Positions 31,014 through 42,287 of a DNA stretch of 64,000 nucleotides are shown piece after piece. The notes under the pieces are model-generated. The model did not search any database, was not told the origin of the DNA, and saw nothing but the letters and a program-made list of their open reading frames with translations. A program made the position numbers and the translations under genes. Position 1 is the first letter of the stretch, and each line of letters opens with the position of its first letter. This stretch comes from Comamonas testosteroni (GTDB taxonomy: Bacteria > Pseudomonadota > Gammaproteobacteria > Burkholderiales > Burkholderiaceae_C): assembly GCF_014076415.1 (NCBI RefSeq), contig NZ_CP043568.1, positions 2,604,001 to 2,668,000 on the forward strand. The letters are read 5' to 3'.

Positions 31014-33098
31014 TTGACTCATTTGCAGGAGGCGGTCGCGCAGGTGTTTGCACAGCAAGGTGCGCTCTCTCTGGCTGAACCCGCATTCACGCCACGCCCA
31101 GGCCAGACCCGTATGGCGCTGGCGGTGGCTCAGAGCATAGAGGAGGGCGGGGTGCTGGTGGTGGAGGCCGGCACGGGTGTTGGCAAGACCTACGCTTATC
31201 TGGTGCCTGCCTTGCTCAGCGGTCAGCGCGTGCTGGTGTCCACGGCCACCAAGGCGCTGCAGGACCAGTTGTTTGCCCGTGATCTTCCGCGCCTGGTTCA
31301 TGGTCTGGGCCTGCCTCTGCGCATGGCCAGGCTCAAGGGGCGTTCTTCCTATCTATGTACGGAGCGGCTGGAGCGTGTGCGTCAGGGCCGTACGGCTCCC
31401 CAGGATCCGCAGGTGCTGCGCGCCGTGGCGGATGTGGAGCGCTGGGCCAGGGTCACGCGTACCGGCGATCTTGCGGAGCTGACGGCGCTGGATGAGCGCT
31501 CCCCTGTGATACCCTTGGTGAGCTCCACCAAGGACAATTGCATGGGGTCTGACTGCCCGCACTGGCAGGGCTGCCATGTCAATCAGGCGCGTCAGCAGGC
31601 GTTGGAGGCCGACGTGGTGGTGGTCAATCATCACCTGCTGTTTGCCGACCTCGATGTGCGCGACAGCGGCATGGCTCATCTTTTGCCCAATACCGGCGTG
31701 GTGGTGATCGATGAAGCCCATAGGCTCAACGACATCGGCGTGCAGTTTGCTGGAGAGGCTCTGTCCAGTCAGCAGTTGGTGGGGTATGCACGTGATGCCC
31801 TCAGGCTGACGCAGGAACATGCACGCGGCATGGCCGACTGGCTGGTGCTCTGTGCCACGCTGGAGCAGGCCATGCGCGAGCTGCGCCTGCAGGCCGGCAA
31901 GCCTCCGGTCGGAGGGCGGCTTGCGTGGCAAGCGGTGACCCCGCAGGGACTGGATGCGGTGAAATGGCGTGCGGCACTGGTGCGGCTGGGGCAGAGCCTG
32001 CGTGCCCTGTTGATTCCACTCTCAAGCCTGGAGGGTGCAGGGGCCGAGTTGCAGCGTCTGTATGAGCGCGGCGCAGAGTTGCTCGCGCGACTGGCACGCT
32101 TTGCTGCTCCAGCAGATGATGAATGCGTGCGCTGGCTGGAGGTCGGAGCTCAGTATCTGCGCATGCTGGAGTCTCCGCTGTCGATTGCCCGCATCATGCA
32201 GCAGCGACTGCTTCAGCGCTCGCTGGAGGTTGCAGGCGCGGATCAGGACAAGGAGCCCGATCCTTCAAGGAAGAAGGCCTGGATCTTCACCTCGGCCACA
32301 TTGGGCAATGACGCCCAACTGAGCTGGTTTGTCGAGTCCTGCGGCCTGCGCGGAGCGCAGGTGCTGCAGGTGGAAAGCCCGTTTGACTACCATCGGCAAG
32401 CCGGTGTCTATGTGCCACAGCCCTTTGCTGCGGCCGGCAGCGCACAGCACAGCCAGCAGGTCGCCCAGTTGGTGCTGGATGCAGCGCAGCGCATAGGCGG
32501 CCGCACCCTGGTGCTGACTACCACCCTCAAGGCCCTGCATGCGATCAGCGCATCGCTGCGCACCAGCCTGGGCCTGTTTGCTGATCTCGATGTGCTGGTA
32601 CAGGGCGAGGGGCCCAAGCTGGCCTTGATTCAGCGCTTTATGGCCGCCGGGGCAGTCGCCGGGCGAGGAGCTGTTCTCGTGGCTTCCGCCACTTTCTGGG
32701 AGGGGGTGGACCTGCCCGGCGACATGCTGCAGTTGGTGGTGATCGACAAGCTCCCGTTTCCGCCGCCTGACGACCCGCTGGTCGAAGCCCGTTCGCGACT
32801 GCTGGAGAGCGTGGGGCGAGGGGCGTTTCATGATTACATGCTGCCCGAGGCGGCACTGGCCCTCAAGCAAGGGGCCGGACGTCTGATCCGCAGTGAAGCC
32901 GATCGTGGCGTGCTGGTCATCTGCGACAGCCGCTTGATGACCATGGGATATGGAGCGGAGTTGATGTCGGCGTTGCCTCCCATGCGCGTGCTGGGCAGTC
33001 AGCTGGAGTTCGAGGCGGCGCTGGAGCAGTTGTCCGCGCAACACGCCAGGCGTGACGGCGATCAGGCGTCGGCGCAGGATTCAGAGGCGTGGAAATGA
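31014..33098 (+). CDS. ATP-dependent helicase of the DinG/YoaA family
   Basis: A 694-residue XPD-like superfamily 2 iron-sulfur helicase. Motif I is 'VVEAGTGVGKTYAYLVPALL', the Fe-S cluster cysteines are in 'SSYLCTERL' and 'DNCMGSDCPHWQGC', the DEAH box is 'VVIDEAHRLND', and the C-terminal motifs include 'LVASATFWEGVDLPGD' and 'LKQGAGRLIRSEADRGVLVI'. YoaA-type proteins assist replication fork or damage tolerance. No ATG fits; TTG at 31014 has a GGAAGG ribosome-binding site at good distance, while a TTG at 30993 would add seven residues. It converges on bamD with a shared terminator. Confidence 0.92.
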   Translation: MTHLQEAVAQVFAQQGALSLAEPAFTPRPGQTRMALAVAQSIEEGGVLVVEAGTGVGKTYAYLVPALLSGQRVLVSTATKALQDQLFARDLPRLVHGLGLPLRMARLKGRSSYLCTERLERVRQGRTAPQDPQVLRAVADVERWARVTRTGDLAELTALDERSPVIPLVSSTKDNCMGSDCPHWQGCHVNQARQQALEADVVVVNHHLLFADLDVRDSGMAHLLPNTGVVVIDEAHRLNDIGVQFAGEALSSQQLVGYARDALRLTQEHARGMADWLVLCATLEQAMRELRLQAGKPPVGGRLAWQAVTPQGLDAVKWRAALVRLGQSLRALLIPLSSLEGAGAELQRLYERGAELLARLARFAAPADDECVRWLEVGAQYLRMLESPLSIARIMQQRLLQRSLEVAGADQDKEPDPSRKKAWIFTSATLGNDAQLSWFVESCGLRGAQVLQVESPFDYHRQAGVYVPQPFAAAGSAQHSQQVAQLVLDAAQRIGGRTLVLTTTLKALHAISASLRTSLGLFADLDVLVQGEGPKLALIQRFMAAGAVAGRGAVLVASATFWEGVDLPGDMLQLVVIDKLPFPPPDDPLVEARSRLLESVGRGAFHDYMLPEAALALKQGAGRLIRSEADRGVLVICDSRLMTMGYGAELMSALPPMRVLGSQLEFEAALEQLSAQHARRDGDQASAQDSEAWK

Positions 33099-33099
33099 A

Positions 33100-33127
33100 A
33101 AAAGGATGCGTATGACGCATCCTTTTG
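33100..33127. terminator. bidirectional terminator between the helicase gene and bamD
   Basis: An 11- to 12-bp stem (AAAAGGATGCGT / ACGCATCCTTTT) with a 3-base loop is flanked by T-runs on both strands; the longer T-run serves bamD on the minus strand. Confidence 0.85.
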
Positions 33128-33149
33128 TCCCCTGGGCGGAAAACGCTGC

Positions 33150-33941
33150 TTACCAGAGCTTCCACCAGGATTCTTTTTTCTTCTCCACGCTTTGCTCGGT
33201 GTTGGCGCCATAGCTGCTCTCCAGCACGCGCTGGGCGTCGTCACGCAGCTGAGTCATGCCCAGGGCGTCGTAGGATTTGACGAGGATCACCATGGCTTCG
33301 CGCACCGCTGGCACGTTCTGGTAGTCCTTGATGGCAGCCTGCGCACGGGCAATGGCCGCCACATAGGCGCCGCGACTGTAGTAGTACTTGGCGACATGGA
33401 CTTCGTACTGGGCCAGCGAGTTCACGATGTACTGCATGCGCTGGCGGGCATCATCGGAGTACTTGGAATCTGGAAAGCGGGTCACCAGTTCGCGGAAGGA
33501 CTCGAACGAATCCTTGGCGGCTTTCTGGTCGCGTTCGGACAGATCCTGGCGGGTCAGCCAGCCGAACATGCCCAGGTTGTCATTGAAGTTGACCAGGCCC
33601 TTGAGATAGAGGGCATAGTCCATGGCGGGGCTGGCAGGATGCAGCTTGGTGAAACGGTCCAGCGTGGCCAGAGCCTGCACTTTTTCGCCGGCCTTGTACT
33701 GGGCATAGGCTTTTTCCAGCTGGGCTTGCTGGGCCAGTGGCGTGCCGGCGGCACGGCCTTCGAGCTTTTCAAACAGCGGAACGGCCTTGTCATAGGCACC
33801 GGAGGAAGATTCATCGCGCGCTTCGGTATAGATGCGCTCGGGTGTCCACTTGGCCGTCGGGTCGTCCTTGGTGCTGGAGCATCCCGCCAGCGTGGCGGCG
33901 ATTAACACGGCAGGGACTAGAGTCAGTGAAATACGCGGCAT
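33150..33941 (-). CDS. bamD: outer membrane protein assembly factor BamD
   Basis: A 263-residue lipoprotein of the BAM complex that folds outer-membrane beta-barrels. A signal peptide ends in the lipobox 'LAGC' (Cys21). Tetratricopeptide-like repeats follow: 'YTEARDESSSGAYDKAVPLF', 'AQLEKAYAQYKAGEKVQALA', 'YALYLKGLVNFNDNLGMFGW' and 'AKYYYSRGAYVAAIARAQAA'. The C-terminal 'ESWWKLW' is family-like. I chose the ATG at 33941 because it begins the signal peptide; the frame is open to 34031. A probable -10 (TACAAT) lies at 34064-34069 on the minus strand, giving a leader of roughly 115 bases. Confidence 0.95.
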   Translation of the reverse strand: MPRISLTLVPAVLIAATLAGCSSTKDDPTAKWTPERIYTEARDESSSGAYDKAVPLFEKLEGRAAGTPLAQQAQLEKAYAQYKAGEKVQALATLDRFTKLHPASPAMDYALYLKGLVNFNDNLGMFGWLTRQDLSERDQKAAKDSFESFRELVTRFPDSKYSDDARQRMQYIVNSLAQYEVHVAKYYYSRGAYVAAIARAQAAIKDYQNVPAVREAMVILVKSYDALGMTQLRDDAQRVLESSYGANTEQSVEKKKESWWKLW

Positions 33942-34168
33942 GGTGGACAGTTTTCTGACAATCATTAGCGGTAATAGGAGGCAGGCCCGTCGCATCTGGC
34001 GGCAAGGCGCAAAACCTACACCATACACCACCAGGCCCGGACCTTCCTGAAAAAGGATCGACGCATTGTAATGGGCAGCCGGATCGCGCTCGCGAGTTGC
34101 TGGCGTCTTTACGCTACGGCCACAGCGAATCTAGAGGCATTGAGTCCGCAGGGACGAAGCGCTCTTCC

Positions 34169-34181
34169 TACAATAGCGGCC
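34169..34181 (+). promoter_or_regulatory. candidate dnaE -10 box implying leaderless mRNA
   Basis: TACAAT at 34169-34174 is followed by 7 bases and then the dnaE ATG. A matching -35 at 17 bp is weak; TTGAGT lies about 23 bp upstream, so the promoter call is tentative. Confidence 0.4.
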
Positions 34182-37100
34182 ATGTTTGTCCATCTGCGCC
34201 TGCACACCGAATTCTCCGTCGTCGACGGAACCACCCGCGTCAATGCCATGATCAAGGCCGCTGCCGAAGACGGGCAGGTGGCGATGGCCATTACCGACTT
34301 CAACAATCTGTTTGGCGGTATCAAGTTCTACCGCGAAGGCCGTGGCAAGGGTGTCAAGCCTCTGCTGGGGGCCGAGATCATGCTCGAAGGGCTGGGCGAT
34401 GCGCCGCCTTCGCGGATCATCGTTCTTGTGCAGAGCAAGCAGGGCTACCACAATATTGCCGAGCTGCTGGCACGTGGCTGGACGCGCAATGTGGTGCGTG
34501 ATCAGGCGCAGCACAAGTGGGAATGGCTGCAGGAGTTGGGCGAGGGACTGATCGTGCTGTCCGGTGCGCAAGCCGGCCCCGTGGGCATAGCCCTGACCCG
34601 TGGTGATGAAAAAGGGGCGGCCGAGATTGCCCAGCGCCTGGCCACCATGTTCCCGCACCGCTTCTATATCGAGTTGCAGCGCGCGGGCCGTGCCGATGAC
34701 GAGTCGCATGTGCTGGCGGCCGTGAAGCTGGCCAGCCGCCTGAATCTGCCGGTGGTGGCGACCCACCCGATTCAGTATGCCAAGCCCGACGATTACGAGG
34801 CCCACGAGGCCCGCGTCTGCATCGCCGAAGGCGAGATCCTGGGCAATGCCAAGCGGGTGCGCAAGTTCACCCGCGACCAGTATTTCAAAACCGCTGCCGA
34901 AATGGAGCAGCTGTTTGCCGACATTCCGAGCGCGATCGAGAACACGGTGGAAATTGCCCGCCGCTGCAGCCTGACGCTGGAGCTGGGCAACCCGCAACTG
35001 CCCAACTTCCCCGTGCCCGATGGCATGAGCATGGACGAGTTCTTCCGTCACGAGTCCTATCTGGGGCTGGAAGAACGTCTGGCCCACCTCTATCCCGATG
35101 TGGCCAAACGCGACGCCCAGCGTTCGCGCTATGTGGAGCGGCTGGAGTTCGAGCTGGGAACCATCATGAAGATGGGCTTTCCGGGCTACTTCCTCATCGT
35201 GTCGGACTTTATCAAGTGGGCCAAGGCCAATGGCTGCCCGGTGGGGCCGGGCCGCGGCTCGGGGGCCGGTTCGCTGGTGGCCTATGTGCTCAAGGTGACC
35301 GACCTGGATCCGCTGGAATACAACCTGCTGTTCGAGCGTTTCCTGAACCCCGAGCGCGTGTCCATGCCCGACTTCGACGTGGACTTCTGCCAGCAGAACC
35401 GCGACCGCGTGATCGACTATGTGAAGGATCGCTATGGCCGCGATGCCGTGAGCCAGATCGCCACCTTCGGCACCATGGCCGCACGTGCGGCCATCCGCGA
35501 CGTGGGCCGCGTGCTGGACATGAGCTACACCTTCTGCGACGGCATCTCCAAGCTGATCCCGAACAAGCCCGGCCTGCATGTCACGCTCAAGTACCCGCCC
35601 AACCCGCCCAAGGAAGGCGACAAATACACCTACGCCATCAAGGAGGAGCCTATCCTGGCCGAGCGCATCGAGCGCGAGGAAGACGTCAAGACCCTGATCG
35701 AGATGGCGCAGAGCCTGGAGGGCATGACCCGCAACATCGGCATGCATGCCGGCGGCGTGGTGATTGCGCCGGGCCGGCTGGCCGATTTCTGCCCGCTGTA
35801 CCAGCAGCCCGGCAGCACCTCGGCCGTGGCCATGTACGACAAGGACGACGTGGAAGCCGTGGGCCTGGTGAAGTTCGACTTCCTGGGCCTGGCCACGCTG
35901 ACGATCCTGGAGATTGCGCGCGAATTCATCATGAAGCGCCACAAGGGCCAGGAGAACTTCCAGTTCGAGAACATTCCGCTGGACGACTACCCGACCTACA
36001 AGCTGTTCTCCGACGGCAAGACCGAAGCCGTCTTCCAGTTTGAATCGCGCGGCATGCAGCAGATGCTCAAGGAGGCCAAGCCCTCGCGCCTGGAAGACCT
36101 GATTGCGCTGAACGCCCTCTACCGTCCAGGCCCCATGGACCTGATTCCCACCTTCATTGCCCGCAAGCATGGGCAGGAAGTCGTGGAGTACCCGCATCCG
36201 CTGGTCGAGTCGGTGCTGGCCGAAACCTACGGCATCATGGTCTACCAGGAGCAGGTGATGCAGACCGCCCAGGTGCTTGGCGGCTACTCGCTGGGCGGCG
36301 CCGACTTGCTGCGCCGGGCCATGGGCAAGAAGAAGGTCGAGGAGATGGTCAAGCACCGGGCCATCTTCCGCGAAGGCGCAGCCAAGAACGGACTAAGCGA
36401 GGAAAAGGCCGACGAGGTCTTCGACTTGATGGAGAAGTTCGCGGGCTACGGCTTCAACAAGTCGCACGCGGCAGCGTACTCCCTGCTGGCCTATCACACG
36501 GGCTGGCTCAAGGTGCATTACACGGCCGAGTTCTACTGCGGCAATATGACCGTGGAAATGGACAACACCGACAAGCTCAAGGTGTTGTACGAGGACGCGC
36601 TCAAGATGGGCATCACTTTCGAGATGCCCGATGTGAACCGCGGCGTGTACCGCTTTGAGCCGGTGACCGACAAGGTCATACGCTACGGCCTAGGCGCCAT
36701 CAAGGGAACGGGGCAGGCAGCCATCGAAGCCATTGTGGCTGCGCGCAACGGCGAGGGCACAGGCCCCAACGGCCACGAGACGGGGCCGTTCAAGAGCCTG
36801 TTCGACTTCTGCCTGCGCGTGGACCGCAGCCGCATCAACAAGCGGACGGTGGAAGCGCTGATCAAGGGCGGCGCCTTCGACTCGATAGACATGAACCGCG
36901 CATCGTTGATGGCGACGCTGGACACGGCCTTCGGCTTTGCCGCCACATCGATTGCCAACGCCGACCAAGGTGGTCTGTTCGACATGATGGGCGATGACGC
37001 GCTGGGCTCGAGCACGGCGGAGCCACCCATGGCCGATGTGCTGCCCTGGGGCGTCAAGGAAAAGCTGACGCTGGAAAAAACGGCCATCGGCTTCTATCTG

Positions 37101-37715
37101 ACAGGTCATCTGTTCGACGAAGTCGAGGCCGAAGTGCGCCGCTTCGTGCGCACCCCGATCGGCGAGATGCGCGACAGCCGCGAGCCGCAGACCATGGCCG
37201 GCATCATCGGCGGACTGCGCACCATCAACGGCCAGCGCGGCAAGCTGAGCATCTTCACGCTGGACGATAAGTCGGCAGTGATCGAAGCCTCGGTCGACGA
37301 AAAGACCATGGCTGCTTGTGCCGATGTGCTCAAGGAGGACGAGTTTGTCGTGGTTTCGGGCCGTCTTCAGCCCGACCGCTTCAGCGGCGGCCTGCGCATG
37401 AAGGTGCAACAGATGTGGAGTCTGGCCGATGCACGCTGCCGTTTTGCGCGCTATCTGCAGGTCAGCGTGGGAGAGAAAATGCCCGATGTGCCGGCGCTGC
37501 TGCGCCAGTTCCCGGCCAAGGTCGAGGAGACCGAGAGCGGCAATATCAACCATGGCGTGAAAGTACGTCTGGACCTGATCTGCCGGGATGAGCGTGGTTC
37601 GGCCAGTTGCGAGCTGGCGCTGGGCGAGAGCAGTCGCTTCTATCCCTCGGATGCCGCACTGGCCGCCTGGTATGGCTCGGCCGCTGCGGGCCAGGTCAAA
37701 GTGGTCTATGAATAA
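34182..37715 (+). CDS. dnaE: DNA polymerase III alpha subunit
   Basis: A 1177-residue replicative DNA polymerase catalytic subunit (E. coli 1160). The PHP domain starts 'FVHLRLHTEFSVVDGTTRVN'. Palm catalytic aspartates are in 'PDFDVDFCQQNRDRVIDYV' (about residues 396-402; E. coli Asp401, Asp403). Further signatures are 'PVGPGRGSGAGSLVAYVL', 'NIGMHAGGVVIAPG', 'LYRPGPMDLIPTFIARKHG' and 'GYGFNKSHAAAYSLLAYHTG', with an OB-fold region near the C-terminus. The frame extends upstream to 34071, but homology starts at 34182. A TACAAT box ends 7 bases before the ATG, with no ribosome-binding site, suggesting a leaderless transcript. Confidence 0.97.
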   Translation: MFVHLRLHTEFSVVDGTTRVNAMIKAAAEDGQVAMAITDFNNLFGGIKFYREGRGKGVKPLLGAEIMLEGLGDAPPSRIIVLVQSKQGYHNIAELLARGWTRNVVRDQAQHKWEWLQELGEGLIVLSGAQAGPVGIALTRGDEKGAAEIAQRLATMFPHRFYIELQRAGRADDESHVLAAVKLASRLNLPVVATHPIQYAKPDDYEAHEARVCIAEGEILGNAKRVRKFTRDQYFKTAAEMEQLFADIPSAIENTVEIARRCSLTLELGNPQLPNFPVPDGMSMDEFFRHESYLGLEERLAHLYPDVAKRDAQRSRYVERLEFELGTIMKMGFPGYFLIVSDFIKWAKANGCPVGPGRGSGAGSLVAYVLKVTDLDPLEYNLLFERFLNPERVSMPDFDVDFCQQNRDRVIDYVKDRYGRDAVSQIATFGTMAARAAIRDVGRVLDMSYTFCDGISKLIPNKPGLHVTLKYPPNPPKEGDKYTYAIKEEPILAERIEREEDVKTLIEMAQSLEGMTRNIGMHAGGVVIAPGRLADFCPLYQQPGSTSAVAMYDKDDVEAVGLVKFDFLGLATLTILEIAREFIMKRHKGQENFQFENIPLDDYPTYKLFSDGKTEAVFQFESRGMQQMLKEAKPSRLEDLIALNALYRPGPMDLIPTFIARKHGQEVVEYPHPLVESVLAETYGIMVYQEQVMQTAQVLGGYSLGGADLLRRAMGKKKVEEMVKHRAIFREGAAKNGLSEEKADEVFDLMEKFAGYGFNKSHAAAYSLLAYHTGWLKVHYTAEFYCGNMTVEMDNTDKLKVLYEDALKMGITFEMPDVNRGVYRFEPVTDKVIRYGLGAIKGTGQAAIEAIVAARNGEGTGPNGHETGPFKSLFDFCLRVDRSRINKRTVEALIKGGAFDSIDMNRASLMATLDTAFGFAATSIANADQGGLFDMMGDDALGSSTAEPPMADVLPWGVKEKLTLEKTAIGFYLTGHLFDEVEAEVRRFVRTPIGEMRDSREPQTMAGIIGGLRTINGQRGKLSIFTLDDKSAVIEASVDEKTMAACADVLKEDEFVVVSGRLQPDRFSGGLRMKVQQMWSLADARCRFARYLQVSVGEKMPDVPALLRQFPAKVEETESGNINHGVKVRLDLICRDERGSASCELALGESSRFYPSDAALAAWYGSAAAGQVKVVYE

Positions 37716-37772
37716 AAAGCATGGACTGCCTTTTCGAGCTGCTTGCACTCGAATGTCGGATAGGAGCCTGAT

Positions 37773-37830
37773 TTTTTGATAGCGCATAGCGCTTGCTGGG
37801 CAAGGGATTCCCATGGATTTCCCTTGGTTC
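37773..37830. repeat. degenerate intergenic repeat copy (dnaE-clpS gap)
   Basis: The segment TTTTGATAGCGCATAGCGCT continues with TGCTGGGCAAGGGATT. It resembles the left halves of the copies at 11297 and 41628. The rest of the gap up to clpS holds a possible -10 (TAGAAT, 37911-37916) seven bases before the clpS ATG. Confidence 0.4.
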
Positions 37831-37923
37831 TGCCAATTTTGCTTTCAGCCGCCTTGAAATCCCTAACAATGCTATGCATATGCCAGCGCAAAAACATTGC
37901 AACGGCTCGCTAGAATGGATTTC

Positions 37924-38280
37924 ATGGCTACCCAACTCCCATCAATTCCCCCGGTCTCGCCAGCGATCAGAACGCCTGACGATGGAGATTCCTTGGTGCT
38001 TGAACGGCGCCGCCAGCGGCTGCAGCCGCCACGCATGTATCAGGTGGTGATGCTCAATGACGACTTCACGCCCATGGAGTTCGTGATTGCCGTGCTGCAG
38101 GAGCTGTTCGGAAAGGACCGCGAATCGGCCACGCAGATCATGCTCAAGATTCATTTGGACGGCCGTGGTGTCTGCGGCGTCTACAGCCAGGATGTGGCGG
38201 CGACAAAAGTCGAGCAGGTGCTGCAGGCGGCCCAGAAAGCGGGCCATCCGTTGCAGGCCACATTCGAGCCTGTTGAATAA
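37924..38280 (+). CDS. clpS: ATP-dependent Clp protease adaptor ClpS
   Basis: A 118-residue N-degron adaptor that delivers N-end rule substrates to ClpAP. The core '[20 protein letters not shown]' holds the Asn-Asp-Asp pocket residues, and '[20 protein letters not shown]' the conserved Met/His region. The ATG at 37924 gives normal length; in-frame ATGs at 37897 and 37915 are possible. A TAGAAT box 7 bases upstream and the lack of a clear ribosome-binding site allow a leaderless message. clpA follows 62 bases later, the usual arrangement. Confidence 0.95.
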   Translation: MATQLPSIPPVSPAIRTPDDGDSLVLERRRQRLQPPRMYQVVMLNDDFTPMEFVIAVLQELFGKDRESATQIMLKIHLDGRGVCGVYSQDVAATKVEQVLQAAQKAGHPLQATFEPVE

Positions 38281-38342
38281 GCGCAGTCCGCCCTCAGATT
38301 AGTTAGCAGAGAGTCAACCAAGCAAGCCGAAAGGAGTCGCAC

Positions 38343-40667
<2,325 letters not shown>

Positions 40668-40707
40668 GGCCTTCGCCAGCGCCGCCTGAAGGGCGCTGAT
40701 GCCAGAG

Positions 40708-40736
40708 ACCGGCAGTGGAAACACTGCCGGTTTTTT
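40708..40736 (+). terminator. Rho-independent terminator after clpA
   Basis: The perfect 10-bp stem ACCGGCAGTG / CACTGCCGGT with a GAAA tetraloop is followed by a T-run. Confidence 0.92.
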
Positions 40737-40823
40737 CTTGGGCGCCTGGCCGGGGTTTGCTCTTCTTTTCGTCCTGTGGCCCACGATAGAGCCCTGCATG
40801 AATGCCAGGGCAGAGCTGCCTGA

Positions 40824-41075
40824 TCAATCGCGCAGGTACAGCAGCAGCATGAAGACCGGTGTGCCGATCAGAACGCCGATGATGCAGAACAAGGGGCCGT
40901 AAACCAGCAGGCTTATCTCGAGGGCGCGCATGCACCCCGAGATGCCCTCATTGAAGCAGCTGACACCGTCGGGCGGCAGGAAGATGCTGTGAAACGGCAG
41001 AAAAAGCGCCGCCACGGCGATGCTGGCAAGCAGTGCCAGAAAGGCGGAGAAAACAAGTCGGCCCAGGGTTTTCAT
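40824..41075 (-). CDS. small two-helix membrane protein, unknown
   Basis: An 83-residue protein I do not recognise. Two hydrophobic segments are visible, 'RLVFSAFLALLASIAVAALF' near the N-terminus and 'ISLLVYGPLFCIIGVLIGTP' near the C-terminus, separated by a short loop with two Cys ('VSCFNEGISGCMRALE') that could form a disulfide. I chose the ATG at 41075 because a GGAG ribosome-binding site lies 9 bases upstream; upstream in-frame starts exist at 41084 and 41114. It lies next to another small membrane-protein gene on the same strand. Confidence 0.6.
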   Translation of the reverse strand: MKTLGRLVFSAFLALLASIAVAALFLPFHSIFLPPDGVSCFNEGISGCMRALEISLLVYGPLFCIIGVLIGTPVFMLLLYLRD

Positions 41076-41154
41076 GATGTGCATCTCCGCAGCAACTATA
41101 GATGGTGGAGCCATGAATGCCGGGTTGCGGCGAGAAAACGGTACGGGAGCCTGC

Positions 41155-41579
41155 CTATGGCTTGCCTGCAGTGCCGCGTGCGGCCTGGCTGATGAAGTTG
41201 AGCGCAGCGACGATGATGCCCTTGGTCAGAGGCAGCAAGGCAAAGAACAAAAAGAAGAGGTGGTTGGCTTGCCACAGCGGCATGGTGCGCAGATGTGCGA
41301 GCCAGCTTTGAACATGGCCGCCGGCCACGGCGGTCGCGATGGCGGCGGCAAGCAGGGCCAGCAGCGTGACGGCCAGGGCCTTGGCACGCCTGGACGCGCG
41401 CTCGAAGGCAAGCGTGACAGGGCGGATGAGGCAGCAGCCAAAGACCAGGGCGCAGAGAAAAGGCACCAGGTCCACGGCTTCGCCCCCAAGCAGCCAGGGG
41501 CGGTCGCATACGACAGAAGCAGCAGGCCGAGGCCGGTGGCTCCTATGAGGCGCGGTGGCCGCTGTTGCTGCTGTTTCAT
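41155..41579 (-). pseudogene. small membrane protein gene with a probable frameshift
   Basis: Two overlapping reading frames make sense only together. One frame starts at 41579 with 'MKQQQQRPPRLIGATGLGLL', a plausible basic start and first membrane helix; the other carries 'VDLVPFLCALVFGCCLIRPV', 'AKALAVTLLALLAAAIATAV' and 'QANHLFFLFFALLPLTKGII', three further hydrophobic segments. The switch falls at a run of five C at 41483-41487 (G on the coding strand); one extra G would join the halves as '...GCLGGEAVDLVPF' into a protein of about 142 residues. Either the gene is broken in this strain or the sequence has a homopolymer error. The function is unknown. Confidence 0.55.
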
Positions 41580-41627
41580 GGGCGCCTGCCGGTGCATTGG
41601 GGCGAGGCCGCGAAACCAATGAAAAAA

Positions 41628-41710
41628 GGAGCTGTTATCGCTTGCTGCATAACGATTTCAGATACTTCTGTATTTGAAAGGCAATGCTGAAAAGCGGAGC
41701 CAGCTATCAA
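41628..41710. repeat. degenerate intergenic repeat copy (regA 3' side)
   Basis: About 83 bases from GGAGCTGTTATCGCTTGCTG to CAGCTATCAA. It contains GATTTCAGATA and CTGTATTTGAAAGG and aligns along its length with 52622-52715; the ends (AGCTG... and ...AGCTATCAA) are roughly inverted. Confidence 0.6.
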
Positions 41711-41735
41711 CATTGCTGTTCGGGCTTGATGCCGC

Positions 41736-42272
41736 TCACTTGACCTGGCGCTTTTCCAGCTTGCGCGCCAGCGTGCGCCGGTGCATGCCCAGGCGGCGTG
41801 CGGCCTCGGAGATGTTGAAGCCGGACTCGGCCAGGGTCTCGTGAATATGCTCCCATTCCAGCGTCTTGATGGAGGTGGTCTGGCTGCTGACCTCCACGTC
41901 GGTGCGGCCCTCGACCCGCCCGAAGGCGGCTTCGATATCGTCGGTATTCGAGGGTTTGGCGAGGTAGTGGCAGGCGCCGAGCTTGACGGCTTCCACGGCC
42001 GTGGCAATGCTGGCGTAGCCGGTGAGCACCACGATCAGCGCATGGGGGTTGTGCAGATGCAGCATCTGCACGCAGTTCAGGCCCGATGCATTGCCGGCCA
42101 GCTTCAGATCCATGACCGCATATTGCGGCCGGTGCTGGGTCAGCAGCAGCTGCACTTCCTCGCCGCTGGTGGCATGCAGCACACGGTAACCCCGGCGCTC
42201 GAAGGAGCGCTTGAGGGTGCGTGCAAATGCCGCGTCATCTTCAACCAGCAGCAGTAAACGGTCTTCTTCCAT
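41736..42272 (-). CDS. regA: response regulator, RegA/PrrA/ActR/RoxR type
   Basis: A 178-residue two-domain response regulator of a redox-responsive system. The receiver domain has the acidic triad 'LLLVEDDAAFA' and phospho-acceptor Asp55 in 'YAVMDLKLAGNASGLNCVQM', followed by 'LTGYASIATAVEAVKLGACH' and the Lys in 'YLAKPSNTDD'. The C-terminal Fis-type helix-turn-helix 'NISEAARRLGMHRRTLARKL' is nearly invariant in the RegA family. In this family the protein controls respiratory oxidases, among others. It begins 15 bases after the regB stop; a GTG three codons earlier is an alternative start. Confidence 0.92.
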   Translation of the reverse strand: MEEDRLLLLVEDDAAFARTLKRSFERRGYRVLHATSGEEVQLLLTQHRPQYAVMDLKLAGNASGLNCVQMLHLHNPHALIVVLTGYASIATAVEAVKLGACHYLAKPSNTDDIEAAFGRVEGRTDVEVSSQTTSIKTLEWEHIHETLAESGFNISEAARRLGMHRRTLARKLEKRQVK

Positions 42273-42287
42273 GCAAACCACTATGTC

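Noticed and set aside
34131..36356. 741-codon open frame on the minus strand
   Set aside because: Antisense to dnaE, composition typical of shadow frames, no start signal or domain.
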